In this document: positions 6,609 to 15,719 of the stretch, piece by piece
Numbering within the stretch: the stretch's first letter is position 1
Layout of the letters: each line of letters starts with the position of its first letter
From: Nocardia ninae NBRC 108245
Lineage (GTDB): Bacteria > Actinomycetota > Actinomycetes > Mycobacteriales > Mycobacteriaceae
Direction: 5' to 3'
NCBI RefSeq assembly: GCF_007990755.1
Contig: NZ_BJXA01000055.1
Location: 1 to 61,110 of the forward strand
DNA length: 61,110 bases
The notes under the pieces: generated by a model
The model's database searches: none
What the model was told of the DNA's origin: nothing
What the model saw: the letters and a program-made list of their open reading frames with translations, nothing else
Translations under genes and position numbers: made by a program

Positions 6609-6992
6609 ATGCAGCTTCTGATTCGGTTGGTCATCAACGCGGTAGCCATCTGGCTGGCCGCCGCCTGGGTCGACAAGATCGACATCATCAGTCCGGCGGA
6701 GAACGGCAACGGCGGCAAGATTCTCGTCCTGCTCGCCGTCGCCGTGGTGTTCACGGTGGTGAACGCGCTGGTCAAGCCGATCATCAAGCTGCTGTCGCTG
6801 CCGCTGGTGATCGTTACGCTCGGCCTGTTCCTGCTGGTGATCAACGCGCTCATGCTGTGGCTGACCGCGAAGATCACCGAGACCACCGACTACGGCCTGC
6901 GCGTCGACGGCCTCTGGGCGGCGATCATCGGCGGCCTGATCGTCTCGATCGTCAACTGGGTCCTGGGCATTCTCGTCCCGGACGGCGACTGA
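6609..6992 (+). CDS. Phage holin family IV (PF04020-like) membrane protein
   Basis: A 127-residue protein with four predicted transmembrane helices: residues 5-20, ILVLLAVAVVFTVVNALV, LPLVIVTLGLFLLVINALMLWL and AAIIGGLIVSIVNWVLGILV. It also shows the NALVKPIIKLLSLPL motif typical of the mycobacterial four-TM holin superfamily IV. The family name is historical; members are chromosomal and no phage genes lie nearby. The function is unknown. It is convergent with menA, whose stop codon is immediately adjacent. Confidence 0.75.
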   Translation: MQLLIRLVINAVAIWLAAAWVDKIDIISPAENGNGGKILVLLAVAVVFTVVNALVKPIIKLLSLPLVIVTLGLFLLVINALMLWLTAKITETTDYGLRVDGLWAAIIGGLIVSIVNWVLGILVPDGD

Positions 6993-7862
6993 TCACCCGA
7001 AGCTGATGGCCAGGGCGGTGAGTGCGGACCAGGCGAGCATCGCCAGGCCGGAATCGCGCAGCGCCGGAATGAGTTCCAGGCCACCCTTGCCGGACCGGAC
7101 CGGGGCATTGGCGCGCACCGCGAGCGGAATGGCGAGCAGTCCGACCAGCGCGAACGGGGTGCGCGCCACCAGCAGCAGAGTGCCGAGGAACGGGACGGTC
7201 AGCAGGGCGAGCTGCAGCGTCCTGGTGCGCGGGTCGCCGAGCTTGACCGCGAGGGTGACCTTTCCGGATTGCGAGTCGGTCGGGATGTCGCGCAGGTTGT
7301 TCGCGACGAGCACCGCGCTGGAGAAGGCCCCGACCGAGACCGCGAGCACCGCACCGGCCCAGTCGATTTTCTCCGCTTGCACGAATTCGGTGCCGAGCAC
7401 GCCGATCAAGCCGAAGAACACGAACACCGCGATCTCACCGAATCCGCTGTAGCCGTAGGGCTTGCTGCCGCCGGTGTAGAACCAGGCACCCGCCAGGCAG
7501 GCCACGCCGACGAGCAATAGCCACCAGGCCGTCGTGGCCGCGAGCACGAGGCCGACTACCGCGGCGATGCCGAGGCTCAGCATTGCCGCATTGCGCACCG
7601 CGGTGGGCGAGGCGAGCCGCTGCCCGACCAGGCGCACCGGGCCGACCCGTACGTCGTCGGTGCCGCGAATGCCGTCGGAGTAGTCGTTGGCGTAGTTGAC
7701 GCCGATGATGAGGGCCAGCGAAACCAGCAGCGCGAGAATCGCTTTCCACCACACCGCGCCGTCGAGCGAGGCGGCGGCACCGGTGCCTGCCAGCACGGGG
7801 GCGATTGCGTTCGGCAGGGTGCGTGGACGCGCGCCCTCGATCCATTGCGCTGCAGTAGCCAT
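6993..7862 (-). CDS. menA: 1,4-dihydroxy-2-naphthoate polyprenyltransferase
   Basis: A 289-residue UbiA-superfamily integral membrane enzyme that attaches the polyprenyl tail to DHNA, giving demethylmenaquinone. The first aspartate-rich motif is [16 protein letters not shown] (N59-D60, D63); the second region is [25 protein letters not shown]. About eight hydrophobic helices are visible. The ATG at 7862 lies 6 nt after a TATGCT -10 box, so a leaderless start is likely. It works with MenE, MenB, MenD, MenG, GrcC1 and MenJ encoded further along the window, though it is not in an operon with them. Confidence 0.9.
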   Translation of the reverse strand: MATAAQWIEGARPRTLPNAIAPVLAGTGAAASLDGAVWWKAILALLVSLALIIGVNYANDYSDGIRGTDDVRVGPVRLVGQRLASPTAVRNAAMLSLGIAAVVGLVLAATTAWWLLLVGVACLAGAWFYTGGSKPYGYSGFGEIAVFVFFGLIGVLGTEFVQAEKIDWAGAVLAVSVGAFSSAVLVANNLRDIPTDSQSGKVTLAVKLGDPRTRTLQLALLTVPFLGTLLLVARTPFALVGLLAIPLAVRANAPVRSGKGGLELIPALRDSGLAMLAWSALTALAISFG

Positions 7863-7951
7863 TCCCGCAGCATAATGTCGCGGCCGGACACCGGCCGCTC
7901 AGAGCCCGCGCTCGGCCGGGTCCGGACCCGGCCGCCTGCGCTGTCGGCCGC

Positions 7952-8419
7952 TCAGCGCCCGTTGGCCTCGGCGACCGCTTTCAACCGGGCGAGGCCCTTC
8001 TCGAAGTCCTTGCCGACGATCCGGTCGGTCGGGATCACCTTCGACAGCACACGCATCAAGCCCCGCTGCTCGCCGGTCATCCGCCAGACCACCTCGGTGG
8101 CACCGGACTCGGTCGGGTTCAGCTCGAACATGACCTGGTTGGTGGCCTTCCACGGCTTCTCGAAGATCAGCCGGATCCCGATCTCGCGCTCGGCGCTCGC
8201 GATGATCTCCATGTTTCCGCTGCCGACCTTGCGGTCACCGATCCAGGCGTAGGTGGCGCCGACGCCGGCATCCGGCCCGGAATAGGTGCGCTGCAGCTGC
8301 GGATCGATGTCCTCCCACGGCGACCATTTGGTCCACTCGTGCAGGTTGTCGATCAGCCCGTGAATCCGCGACGGCTCGGCCGAGATCACGGCCTGCCGGA
8401 CCACTTCGAACTCAGCCAT
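7952..8419 (-). CDS. SRPBCC/polyketide cyclase-like protein
   Basis: A 155-residue START-like fold: starting strand EFEVVRQAVISAEPSRIHGLID, then the typical EWTKWSPWEDIDP segment, GVGATYAWIGDRKVGSGNMEI, a FELNPTESGATEVVWRMTGE hairpin and a long C-terminal helix (KDFEKGLARLKAVAEA). Such proteins bind hydrophobic ligands, and the family alone does not predict a reaction. The ATG is 6 nt after TACGCT (8431-8426 on the minus strand), so probably leaderless. It is divergent from the large SARP regulator. Confidence 0.75.
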   Translation of the reverse strand: MAEFEVVRQAVISAEPSRIHGLIDNLHEWTKWSPWEDIDPQLQRTYSGPDAGVGATYAWIGDRKVGSGNMEIIASAEREIGIRLIFEKPWKATNQVMFELNPTESGATEVVWRMTGEQRGLMRVLSKVIPTDRIVGKDFEKGLARLKAVAEANGR

Positions 8420-8506
8420 GCGGACAGCGTAGGCGACCGACCACTGGAAATGGGGTGAAAAACCATGTCGGCTCGGTCAGCGCCGCTCGCATACGATGGC
8501 CGCGGG

Positions 8507-11500
8507 ATGTTGTCGGATCAGAGCGGCCCGAACGGTCGCGGTCAACTGTGGCGGACGCCCGCAGGTGAACCGGTGGTGGTCGCCCTGCTGGGCGAGATCG
8601 CGCTGCGCCGAGACGGCGCGCTCACCGCGCTACCCGGTGCGCGTTCGCGCTTGCTGCTCGCCGCTTTGGCGTTGCGGCCCGGCCGTAGCCGCAGCGCCCA
8701 GTCCCTGATCGACGACGTGTGGGGCGAGCAGCCGCCGCGCGCGCCGATGAACGCACTGCACACTCAGGTGTCCCGGCTGCGCTCCGCACTGCCGGACGGT
8801 GCGCTGGAAATCGGGCCCGCCGGATACCGGTTGACCTTGCCCGCGGATCAGGTGGACCTGACGCGCGTCGCCGAACTCGGGCAGCAGGCTCGTGCCTGCC
8901 GGAACGCAGGCGACGACGCGGGCTGCCTCGAATTGATCGCGCAGGCACGTGCGCTGTGGCGTGGTGAACCCGGCGCCGATCTGCCGCCGGGCGAGGTCGC
9001 CGACGCCTTGGACGCCGCGGCGACGAGCAGGCTGGCCGAGCTGGATGCGCTCGAGCTGGCGGCCCGCGAGTCGATCGGCGACCTCGACGGCGCGTTGCGG
9101 ATCGCCCGGCTCCGGGCCGAGGTCAACCCGGTGGACGAGCCGGCTCAGCTGGCGGTGATGCGGCTGCTCGCCGCGGCGGGCCGACCCAACGAGGCGCTGG
9201 AATCGTTTGCCGCCTTCCGAATTCGGCTGGTCGAGCATCTCGGTGCGGACCCAGGGCCTGCGCTCGTCGAGCTGAACACGTCGATTCTGCGCGGAGAACC
9301 ATTGAGCCCCAACGGTTCTGCCGTCCGCGCCGGTAACGAGAGCTTGTTGCGGACGCCCAGCCCCACCACAGTTTCCGGCAACGGCAGTCCCGCACCACTC
9401 GACGCGAACACCGAGTTCGGTGTGCCCGCGGCGATCGGCCTGCGGGCGGCGCCCAACGCACTGCTCGGTCGCGAGGACGATCTGGCCGCGCTCGACACCC
9501 TGCTGCGCACGTCCAGGGTGACGACCGTGCTCGGCCCCGGCGGGTCGGGAAAGACGCGCATTGCCAACGAGGTCGGTGCCCGCGTCGCGGGCGCCCGCCG
9601 CGTGGTGCTGGTGGAACTGGCCTCGCTCCGGGCCGACGCCGCCGACGCCCCGGTCGAGATCGAGGCCGCGATCAGCGCCGTGCTCGGCCTGAGCGACCTG
9701 ACGTACGGCACCACCAGCTTGATCAGCCGCATCGACGCCCGTAAGCGCCTGCACGAAGCCGTGTCCGCGCGCCCCATGCTGTTGATCCTGGACAACTGCG
9801 AGCATGTGATCGATGGCGTCGCGGTGGTGGTCGCCGACCTGATCGGTGCCGCGGATCGGCTGACTGTGCTGACCACCAGCCGGGCGCCGTTGATGATCAC
9901 CGCCGAAACCGTCTACCCGCTACCGTCATTGACCATCGACCCCGCCGGGTCGCCCGCGACGGAGTTGTTCGCGGCGCGGGCCAGGTCGATCCGCCCTGGC
10001 GTGCGGCTCGACCCCGACGTGGTAGCGCAGCTGTGCCACACCCTCGACGGGCTGCCGTTGGCCATCGAACTTGCCGCCGCGCGGGTCCGGGCGATGAGTG
10101 TCGAGGAGATCAATCTCGGTCTGGCCGACCGGTTTTCGCTGCTTCGCCACGGCGATCGCAGTTCGCCGGAGCGTCACCGCACCCTGCACGCCGTGATCGA
10201 CTGGAGCTGGAATCTGCTGGACGGGGCGCAGCAGGCTGCTCTGCGCCGATTGTGCCGATTCCCAGCAGGTTTCACCCTGTCCGCCGCTGAGATGGTCGCG
10301 GGCGGCCCCGAGATCGACGATGTCGCCGCGGCGGTGGACGGTTTGGTGAACCAGTCGCTGCTCACCGTGCTGGACGAGGACGCGCTCGGCACCCGCTACC
10401 GCATGCTGGAGACGGTTCGCGAATACGGCGAGGAGCAGCTTGCCGCTCAGCCGGGCGAAGCCGATCTGGTCACCACTCGAATGCTGGCGTGGGCCAGGGC
10501 ATTCGCCGTGGACGTGGTGGGCAGCTACGCCACCGGTGACCAGGTGCGGCTCGCGCTGTCGGTGGCCACCGAGCTGGACAATCTGCTCGCGACGCTGCGC
10601 ACCGCGATCGACAATCGGGACGCCGATACCGCCTACACCGTCTTCCCGGTCGTCGCAGGCTTGTGGATGCTGCGCGGTTCACACATGGAGGTGATCGCCT
10701 GGGCCAGGCGGATCGCCCCGCTCGAGCCGGACGCGACCAGCCCGAACGCGCCACCCGCCGATCTGGTGCTGATGAGTTATCAGACGATGGTCCTGCACTT
10801 CACCCACCTGCCCGGCGCGGTGCGCGAACTGGCCCGGATGCGTACCCGGGTGCGCCGAATGCACTGCGGTCGAACCGATCTCAGCCCCAGCGTCCGCTTC
10901 GTCAGCGGCCTCGTGCTGTGCAGGCCGGACGGTCGCGGCCTGGCCCGGTTGATCGCGCGGGCCGTTCGATCCCGGGATGCCGAAACCCGGGGCAGCGCAT
11001 TGCTGCTGCGCGCGAACATCAAGGAGAACCTCGGCGACGTGCGCGGCTCGACGGTGGACGCGGTCCGCGCGCAGGACATCTTCGGGCCGGAGAACGTGTG
11101 GAACGCGGCCATGGTGAGCAGGCACCTCGGCCAGGTATACGGCCAGATCGCGGAGTACTCGAAAGCGGTTGTGCACTACCACCGTTCGCTCGACATGTTG
11201 CAACGCTTGGGCGCCTACGAGGACACCGTCGAGACCCGCAGCATGCTGGTCGCGGCGCTGTTGGGTGCGGGCGAACTGGCTGCTGCCGAGCACGAGCTCG
11301 ACCTTGCTTTCGGCTCATCCGAAGTCGAGAACACCGTTCCGGCGAAGAATCATCTGCTCGCTGTCGTCCTGCACAGCGCCGCAGAGATGGCGCTCGGCAA
11401 GGGGGATATCGCGGAGGGGCTGCACCGTTACGACCGGGCCTTGGAGCTGTCCGGCTGGCCGGACATCGACGGCGGCCCGGGGCAGGGCCTGCTCATGCTC

Positions 11501-11890
11501 GCCGCTTCCGCCGTGGACGCCCGGGTGCTGTACGGCGCGGCCGACACGGCGCGGGAGTTGGTCGACCAACTGATCGAGCGGGGACTAGGGATGATGGTGC
11601 AGTACACCGATCTACCGCAGATCGGCGGCATCGCCTGCGCCGTCGGCTCGTATGCGATCACCACCGGCCAGGATCCGATTCGCGGGCTGGAATTGGTGGC
11701 CTTGGCGCCGAATGTGTACTGCCGCCAGGACTATCCGTCCATGCGCTGGTCGACACACGCCGAGCTGGCCGGTCGGCTGCTCGGTGCGGATCGGTTCGCG
11801 CAGGCGCGGGCCGAGGCGGTCGAGCTGCGCAGACAAGGGTCGGCTGAGCGAATCCTGCAGATACTGCGGGAGTTTCAGAACATGCGGTGA
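8507..11890 (+). CDS. AfsR/SARP-family transcriptional regulator with NB-ARC ATPase and TPR regions
   Basis: About 1127 residues. An OmpR-like winged helix (about 24-105: VVVALLGEIALRRDG to YRLTLPADQ) is followed by a bacterial transcriptional activation domain (~110-260). A STAND/NB-ARC ATPase follows, with Walker A GPGGSGKT (343-350) and Walker B LLILDN (D429), and a helical TPR-like C-terminus from ~680. Proteins with this layout activate antibiotic or lipid gene clusters in response to a ligand or phosphorylation. The ATG at 8507 follows a TACGAT box (8492-8497); an in-frame ATG at 8465 would add 14 residues. No biosynthetic cluster adjoins it, so the target is unknown. Confidence 0.8.
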   Translation: MLSDQSGPNGRGQLWRTPAGEPVVVALLGEIALRRDGALTALPGARSRLLLAALALRPGRSRSAQSLIDDVWGEQPPRAPMNALHTQVSRLRSALPDGALEIGPAGYRLTLPADQVDLTRVAELGQQARACRNAGDDAGCLELIAQARALWRGEPGADLPPGEVADALDAAATSRLAELDALELAARESIGDLDGALRIARLRAEVNPVDEPAQLAVMRLLAAAGRPNEALESFAAFRIRLVEHLGADPGPALVELNTSILRGEPLSPNGSAVRAGNESLLRTPSPTTVSGNGSPAPLDANTEFGVPAAIGLRAAPNALLGREDDLAALDTLLRTSRVTTVLGPGGSGKTRIANEVGARVAGARRVVLVELASLRADAADAPVEIEAAISAVLGLSDLTYGTTSLISRIDARKRLHEAVSARPMLLILDNCEHVIDGVAVVVADLIGAADRLTVLTTSRAPLMITAETVYPLPSLTIDPAGSPATELFAARARSIRPGVRLDPDVVAQLCHTLDGLPLAIELAAARVRAMSVEEINLGLADRFSLLRHGDRSSPERHRTLHAVIDWSWNLLDGAQQAALRRLCRFPAGFTLSAAEMVAGGPEIDDVAAAVDGLVNQSLLTVLDEDALGTRYRMLETVREYGEEQLAAQPGEADLVTTRMLAWARAFAVDVVGSYATGDQVRLALSVATELDNLLATLRTAIDNRDADTAYTVFPVVAGLWMLRGSHMEVIAWARRIAPLEPDATSPNAPPADLVLMSYQTMVLHFTHLPGAVRELARMRTRVRRMHCGRTDLSPSVRFVSGLVLCRPDGRGLARLIARAVRSRDAETRGSALLLRANIKENLGDVRGSTVDAVRAQDIFGPENVWNAAMVSRHLGQVYGQIAEYSKAVVHYHRSLDMLQRLGAYEDTVETRSMLVAALLGAGELAAAEHELDLAFGSSEVENTVPAKNHLLAVVLHSAAEMALGKGDIAEGLHRYDRALELSGWPDIDGGPGQGLLMLAASAVDARVLYGAADTARELVDQLIERGLGMMVQYTDLPQIGGIACAVGSYAITTGQDPIRGLELVALAPNVYCRQDYPSMRWSTHAELAGRLLGADRFAQARAEAVELRRQGSAERILQILREFQNMR

Positions 11891-11923
11891 CTCGCCGTTG
11901 GTGCATGTTCGAGGTACTGACCA

Positions 11924-11958
11924 CACAACGCCGGGCGACCTTGTCACCCGGCGTTGTG
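11924..11958. terminator. Bidirectional terminator between SARP and ABC permease genes
   Basis: A perfect 12-bp inverted repeat CACAACGCCGGG (11924-11935) and CCCGGCGTTGTG (11947-11958), with an 11-nt loop. It lies between the stops of two convergent genes; a short T-rich segment (GGTTTTC) follows on the plus strand. Confidence 0.7.
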
Positions 11959-11977
11959 CCCCTTCGGTTTTCGGCTG

Positions 11978-12814
11978 TCACGCCCGGCGCATGTACGCCT
12001 TCACGGCGAGCGGGGCGAAAATGGCGATCACCACCACCGAGCCGATCAGCGAATAGGCCAGGTTGGCGCCGTAGACGTTGCCGTTCATCAGGTCCTGGCA
12101 CGCGTTCACCATGTAGTACACCGGATTCACGTGGTTCACGCCTTGCAACCAGCCGGGCATCGTGTGCACCGGTGCCAGCGCGCCGGACATGAACGTCAGC
12201 GGGAACATGATGATCATCGAAATGCCTTGCACGCTGGAGGCACTCTTGCCGGTGACACCCACCAGCGCCCAGATCCAGCTGACCGCGAACGAGCAGGCGA
12301 TGATCACCAGCGCGGCGGCGAACACACCGGCGAAACCGCCGCCGGGCCGGTAGCCGAGGCACAGCCCGACCACAATGGTGAGCACCGTCGCGATGGTGTA
12401 GCGCACCATGTCGGCGATGAGCGCACCGGCCAATGCCGAAATGCGGGCGATCGGCAGGGACTTGAACCGATCGAAGACGCCCTTGTCCATGTCCTCACGC
12501 AACTGGGTGCCGGTGACGACCGACGTCAGGATCACCGTCTGCACCAGGATGCCCGGGATGAGGGTCGGCAGATAGTCGTGCACGCTGCCGCCGATCGCGC
12601 CACCGAAGATGTAGGCGAACAACGCGGTGAACAGGATCGGCTGCACCGTCACGTCGAACAGCTGTTCCGGGTTGTGCTTGATCTTCAGCAGGCCCCGGTA
12701 GGCCATCGTGAACGAGGTTTCGACGGTGCGGCGCAACGGGAGACGGTTGCTGACCGCTGGAATATTGACCGGCGCCGCGCGGCGCGTCGTGGTCGGTGCG
12801 GTGATGGTGGTCAT
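11978..12814 (-). CDS. ABC-2 type drug exporter permease (DrrB-like)
   Basis: A 278-residue membrane protein with six hydrophobic segments and the family signature region LMNGNVYGANLAYSLIGSV near the end. After ~45 polar residues come KHNPEQLFDVTVQPILFTALFAYIFGG, ILVQTVILTSVVTGTQLREDMDKGVFDRFKSLPIAR and GISMIIMFPLTFMSGALAPVHTMP, all typical of daunorubicin-resistance (DrrB) permeases. The start overlaps the stop of the ATPase gene (ATGA at 12811-12814). The substrate is unknown; in actinomycetes this family exports drugs, glycolipids or PDIM-like lipids. Confidence 0.85.
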   Translation of the reverse strand: MTTITAPTTTRRAAPVNIPAVSNRLPLRRTVETSFTMAYRGLLKIKHNPEQLFDVTVQPILFTALFAYIFGGAIGGSVHDYLPTLIPGILVQTVILTSVVTGTQLREDMDKGVFDRFKSLPIARISALAGALIADMVRYTIATVLTIVVGLCLGYRPGGGFAGVFAAALVIIACSFAVSWIWALVGVTGKSASSVQGISMIIMFPLTFMSGALAPVHTMPGWLQGVNHVNPVYYMVNACQDLMNGNVYGANLAYSLIGSVVVIAIFAPLAVKAYMRRA

Positions 12815-13797
12815 GCCGCGCTCCGTTCGGAATCGTTGTCGGCGGCCGGGTGGCCGGTGATGGTGAGGAAGACCTCGTCGAGGCTCGGCTTGCTGACGGT
12901 GATCTCGTCGATGCCGATCTCCCGCTCGCGCAGGCGGATCAGCAGATCGGCGGTCACCCCGGCGTCGCGCAGCGGTGCGGTGAGGCGGCCGGCCTCGGGG
13001 GTGACCACGGCGTCCACGCCGAGGAATTCGCTGACGACGCGGCGGGCCGTCTCGAGGTGACCGCGGTCGACCAGGGTCAGGTGTAGCGAGGAGCCGCCGA
13101 CCGAGGCCTTGAGTTCGTCGGCGGTGCCGTCGGCGATCACCCGGCCGTGGTCGATCACCGCGATGCGGTCGGCCAATTGGTCGGCCTCGTCGAGGTATTG
13201 GGTGGTCAGCAGCACCGTGGTGCCCCCGCGGACCAGCCTGCGGATGGTCTCCCACATCTGGGCGCGGGTGCGCGGGTCGAGTCCGGTGGTCGGCTCGTCG
13301 AGGAACAGCAGCGGCGGCGTCGCGATCAGGCTGGCGGCGAGATCGAGTCTGCGCCGCATGCCGCCGGAGAAGTTCTTCAGCGGCTTGGCCGCCGCCTCCA
13401 CCAGGTCGAACTCCTCGAGCAGCTCGACCGTCTTGCGGCGAGCGTCGGTCCGGCCGAGGCCGAGCAGGCGGGAGAACAGGATCAGGTTCTCGGTGGCCGA
13501 CAGGTCCTCGTCGACCGAGGCGTACTGCCCGGTGACGCCGACGAGGGAGCGCACGGCCGTCGGTTCGGCGACCACATCGTGGCCGAAGATGCGGGCGCTG
13601 CCGCCGTCGAGGCGAAGCAACGTGGCCAGCATCTTGATGGTCGTGGTCTTGCCCGCGCCGTTCGGTCCGAGCACGCCGTACACCGAGCCCTGCGGCACCG
13701 CCAGGCTCACCCCGTCGACGGCGCGCCGGTCCCCGAACACCTTGACCAGCTCGTCCGCCTCGACGGCGAGTGCTGAAGTGGGTGTGAAAGAAGTCAT
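12811..13797 (-). CDS. ABC transporter ATPase (DrrA-like)
   Basis: A 328-residue ATPase: Walker A GPNGAGKT (44-51), signature FSGGM (143-147), Walker B LLFLDEPT (163-170), and the DrrA-family C-terminal domain ending in SKPSLDEVFLTITGHPA. It energises the permease gene that overlaps its 3' end. The ATG at 13797 is preferred because the protein then starts shortly before the conserved VEADELVKVFG; upstream in-frame codons run into the vapBC operator region. It shares a divergent intergenic space with vapB, so the two promoters may interfere. Confidence 0.85.
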   Translation of the reverse strand: MTSFTPTSALAVEADELVKVFGDRRAVDGVSLAVPQGSVYGVLGPNGAGKTTTIKMLATLLRLDGGSARIFGHDVVAEPTAVRSLVGVTGQYASVDEDLSATENLILFSRLLGLGRTDARRKTVELLEEFDLVEAAAKPLKNFSGGMRRRLDLAASLIATPPLLFLDEPTTGLDPRTRAQMWETIRRLVRGGTTVLLTTQYLDEADQLADRIAVIDHGRVIADGTADELKASVGGSSLHLTLVDRGHLETARRVVSEFLGVDAVVTPEAGRLTAPLRDAGVTADLLIRLREREIGIDEITVSKPSLDEVFLTITGHPAADNDSERSAA

Positions 13798-13820
13798 GAG
13801 GATGACTGTGCGGCCCCTCT

Positions 13821-13889
13821 CTTGCATGACCCTTGCATGGCAGTGACACACCTCTTGCATCAGATGCGTTTACGCGTAGCATCAGATGC
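13821..13889 (+). promoter_or_regulatory. vapBC promoter with phased GCAT operator half-sites
   Basis: Two perfect 11-bp palindromes GCATCAGATGC (13857-13867 and 13879-13889) are 22 bp apart. Further GCAT half-sites sit at 13824 and 13835, each inside CTTGCAT, so the four GCATs fall at 11, 22 and 22-bp steps, all on one helix face. The -35 TTGCAT (13855-13860) and -10 TAGCAT (13877-13882, 16-bp spacer) are built from the same repeats. The vapB ATG follows the -10 by 7 nt. Confidence 0.7.
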
Positions 13890-14120
13890 ATGCGGACGAC
13901 AATAGACATCGACGCGGTCGTCTTGGAGCAGCTGCGGCGTCGGGCCAAACGGGAGGGGAAGACGTTGGGGCAATTGGTTTCCGAACTGCTCGCTCGTACG
14001 CTCGCGGAGGACGAACAGGTAGTCGCCGCCGATATCGCTTGGCCCAGCACGACTCTGGGCCTGCGGGTCGATATCGAGGACAAGCACGCGCTGTACGCGG
14101 CGCTGGACGTGGATGCTTGA
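13890..14120 (+). CDS. vapB: VapB-type ribbon-helix-helix antitoxin
   Basis: A 76-residue protein. MRTTIDIDAVVLEQLRRRAKR is a classic RHH strand plus helix, followed by GKTLGQLVSELLARTL. The C-terminal ~30 residues (STTLGLRVDIEDKHALYAALD) would wrap the toxin. The ATG at 13890 is taken as a leaderless start 7 nt after TAGCAT; an upstream in-frame GTG lies inside the operators. The stop shares a base with the toxin ATG (TGATG). The antitoxin probably autorepresses through the flanking palindromes. Confidence 0.85.
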   Translation: MRTTIDIDAVVLEQLRRRAKREGKTLGQLVSELLARTLAEDEQVVAADIAWPSTTLGLRVDIEDKHALYAALDVDA

Positions 14121-14548
14121 TGTCGCGCACCGTCGACACCAACGTCCTGATCTATGCCTCGGATGCCGGTTCGCCGGTGCACCGGCAGGCCGCCGCGCTC
14201 GTGCAAGATCTACTGCGCGGGCCGGAACTGACCACCCTGTTCTGGCCCGTCTTGCAGAGCTATCTGCGCATCGTCACGCACCCGACCATCTGCTCGTCGC
14301 CGCTACCAGTCGCGACGGCACAGCAGGCAGTCGAGGCGGTGCTGGCGTCGCCGTCGATCCGGGTGGTCGCCGAGGGCGAGAACTTCTGGCGCTGCTACCG
14401 CCACGTCGGTGGCGGCCGCGGCAATGAGGTGCCCGACGCGGTGATCGTCGCGCTCATGCTCGAGCACGGCGTATCGACGATCTATAGCCGGGACAGGGAC
14501 TTTCGGAAGTACCCGGCCATCTCCGTCCGCGACCCGTTCGCGGACTGA
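14120..14548 (+). CDS. vapC: VapC-type PIN-domain ribonuclease toxin
   Basis: A 142-residue PIN-domain protein of the actinobacterial family related to TIGR00028: the first acidic residue is in SRTVDTNVLIYA (D6), with PDAVIVALMLEHG (D106) and IYSRDRDF (D125/D127) near the end. The second acid of many VapCs (Glu) corresponds here to WPVLQSYLR, with Gln46 in place of Glu; subfamily members often vary there. PIN toxins cleave tRNA or rRNA. It is cotranslated with vapB. The gene lies between a drug exporter and menE and has a normal, high-GC composition. Confidence 0.85.
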   Translation: MSRTVDTNVLIYASDAGSPVHRQAAALVQDLLRGPELTTLFWPVLQSYLRIVTHPTICSSPLPVATAQQAVEAVLASPSIRVVAEGENFWRCYRHVGGGRGNEVPDAVIVALMLEHGVSTIYSRDRDFRKYPAISVRDPFAD

Positions 14549-14558
14549 GTCGGCCGGG

Positions 14559-15719
14559 TCAGCGCGACGAGTCGGCGAGCAGGTTCTCCCGGAGCATGGT
14601 GCGGTCCGGCTTACCAGGGCCGCGCATCGGGATCTCGTCCACCAGGGTGAGTTCGCGGGGAGCCGCGATGGAATCGAGTTCGGCCACGATGAATTCGCGC
14701 AGTTGCTCGAGAGTCGGCACAGCCCCGGGCGCGGGGACCACCACGACCGCGACCCGCTGGCCGAGGCGCTCGTCCGGCAGGCCGAGCACCACGCACTCGC
14801 GGATGGCGGGGTGGTTCATCAGCACGGCCTCGACGACCTGCGGGATCACCAGGAGACCGCCGGTCATGATCGCCTCGTCCAGTCGGCCGGTGATGCGCAG
14901 CCTGCCGTCGTCGAAGACGCCCGCGTCCTCGGTGCGGAACCAGCCGGGCTCGGCGAAGGCGGGATGGCCCGGCTGACCGCGGTAGCCGGAGGCGATCATC
15001 GATCCGCCGAGCAGCACCCGGCCGTCCTCGATGCGGACCTGCGTGCCGTCGAGCGGGATGCCGTCGTAGACGCAGCCACCGCAGGTCTCACTCATGCCGT
15101 AGGTGCGAACAACGTTGATACCGGCCGCTTTCGCGCGCTCGTACACCGGCGGCGGCGTGGCCGCACCGCCGACGAGAACACCGTCCAATTCGGCGAGCGC
15201 CGCCGCGGCGACGGGTGCGTCCAGCGCCTTGATCAGCTGGGTCGGCACCAGCGCGGTGTAGCGGCGATCGCCGCGCATGCTCGATACGGCACCAGCCAGC
15301 GCCTCGGGCAGGAAGCCGCCCGACACATCGAGAATGGTGGGCTGGGTGCCGGCCAGAATGCTGCGCAGCAGCACTTGTATGCCCGCGATGTGGTGCGTCG
15401 GCAGGGCGAGCAGCCAACTGCCCGGACCGCCGAGACGGTCGTGCGTAGCGGTGCCGCTGGCCCGCAGCGCGGCCGCGCTGAGCATCGCGCCCTTGGGCAC
15501 CCCGGTGGTGCCGGAGGTGGTCACCACGAGCGCGACCTCGTCATCGATCGTCTCGCCGGGCGCGAGCGCGTCACTGAGCCGCCTGGCCTCGCGGCGGTCG
15601 CTGGTCGGGATCGGCAGCCACGCGGGACCGTTGCCCTCCAACGCTTCCCGCAGATGCGGCAGCACCTCGCCCGCACCGGAGCCGGTGGGCATCGGCAAAG
15701 TGCGAAGCGTACGACTCAC
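14559..15719 (-). CDS. menE: o-succinylbenzoate-CoA ligase
   Basis: A 386-residue acyl-AMP-forming ligase that converts OSB to OSB-CoA for menaquinone. The ATP/AMP loop is TSGTTGVPKG (68-77), followed by VVRTYGMSETCGGCVYDG and WFRTEDAGVFDDGRLRITGR; the C-terminal lysine lies in MRGPGKPDRTML. It is shorter than generic acyl-CoA synthetases, as are the actinobacterial MenE proteins. The GTG start at 15719 follows a GGTGGAG element. The MenB gene that consumes its product lies about 720 bp upstream, on the same strand. Confidence 0.9.
   Translation of the reverse strand: MSRTLRTLPMPTGSGAGEVLPHLREALEGNGPAWLPIPTSDRREARRLSDALAPGETIDDEVALVVTTSGTTGVPKGAMLSAAALRASGTATHDRLGGPGSWLLALPTHHIAGIQVLLRSILAGTQPTILDVSGGFLPEALAGAVSSMRGDRRYTALVPTQLIKALDAPVAAAALAELDGVLVGGAATPPPVYERAKAAGINVVRTYGMSETCGGCVYDGIPLDGTQVRIEDGRVLLGGSMIASGYRGQPGHPAFAEPGWFRTEDAGVFDDGRLRITGRLDEAIMTGGLLVIPQVVEAVLMNHPAIRECVVLGLPDERLGQRVAVVVVPAPGAVPTLEQLREFIVAELDSIAAPRELTLVDEIPMRGPGKPDRTMLRENLLADSSR

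Noticed and set aside
6609-6992. Holin-family protein as evidence of a prophage
   Set aside because: PF04020-type proteins are chromosomal in actinobacteria, and no integrase, lysin, capsid or att site is nearby.
8465-8506. Longer start for the SARP regulator
   Set aside because: Possible, but the TACGAT box at 8492-8497 fits a start at 8507. The extra 14 residues carry no conserved pattern.
14113-14427. Second frame inside vapC
   Set aside because: Frame-shifted shadow of the PIN-domain gene, which is intact.
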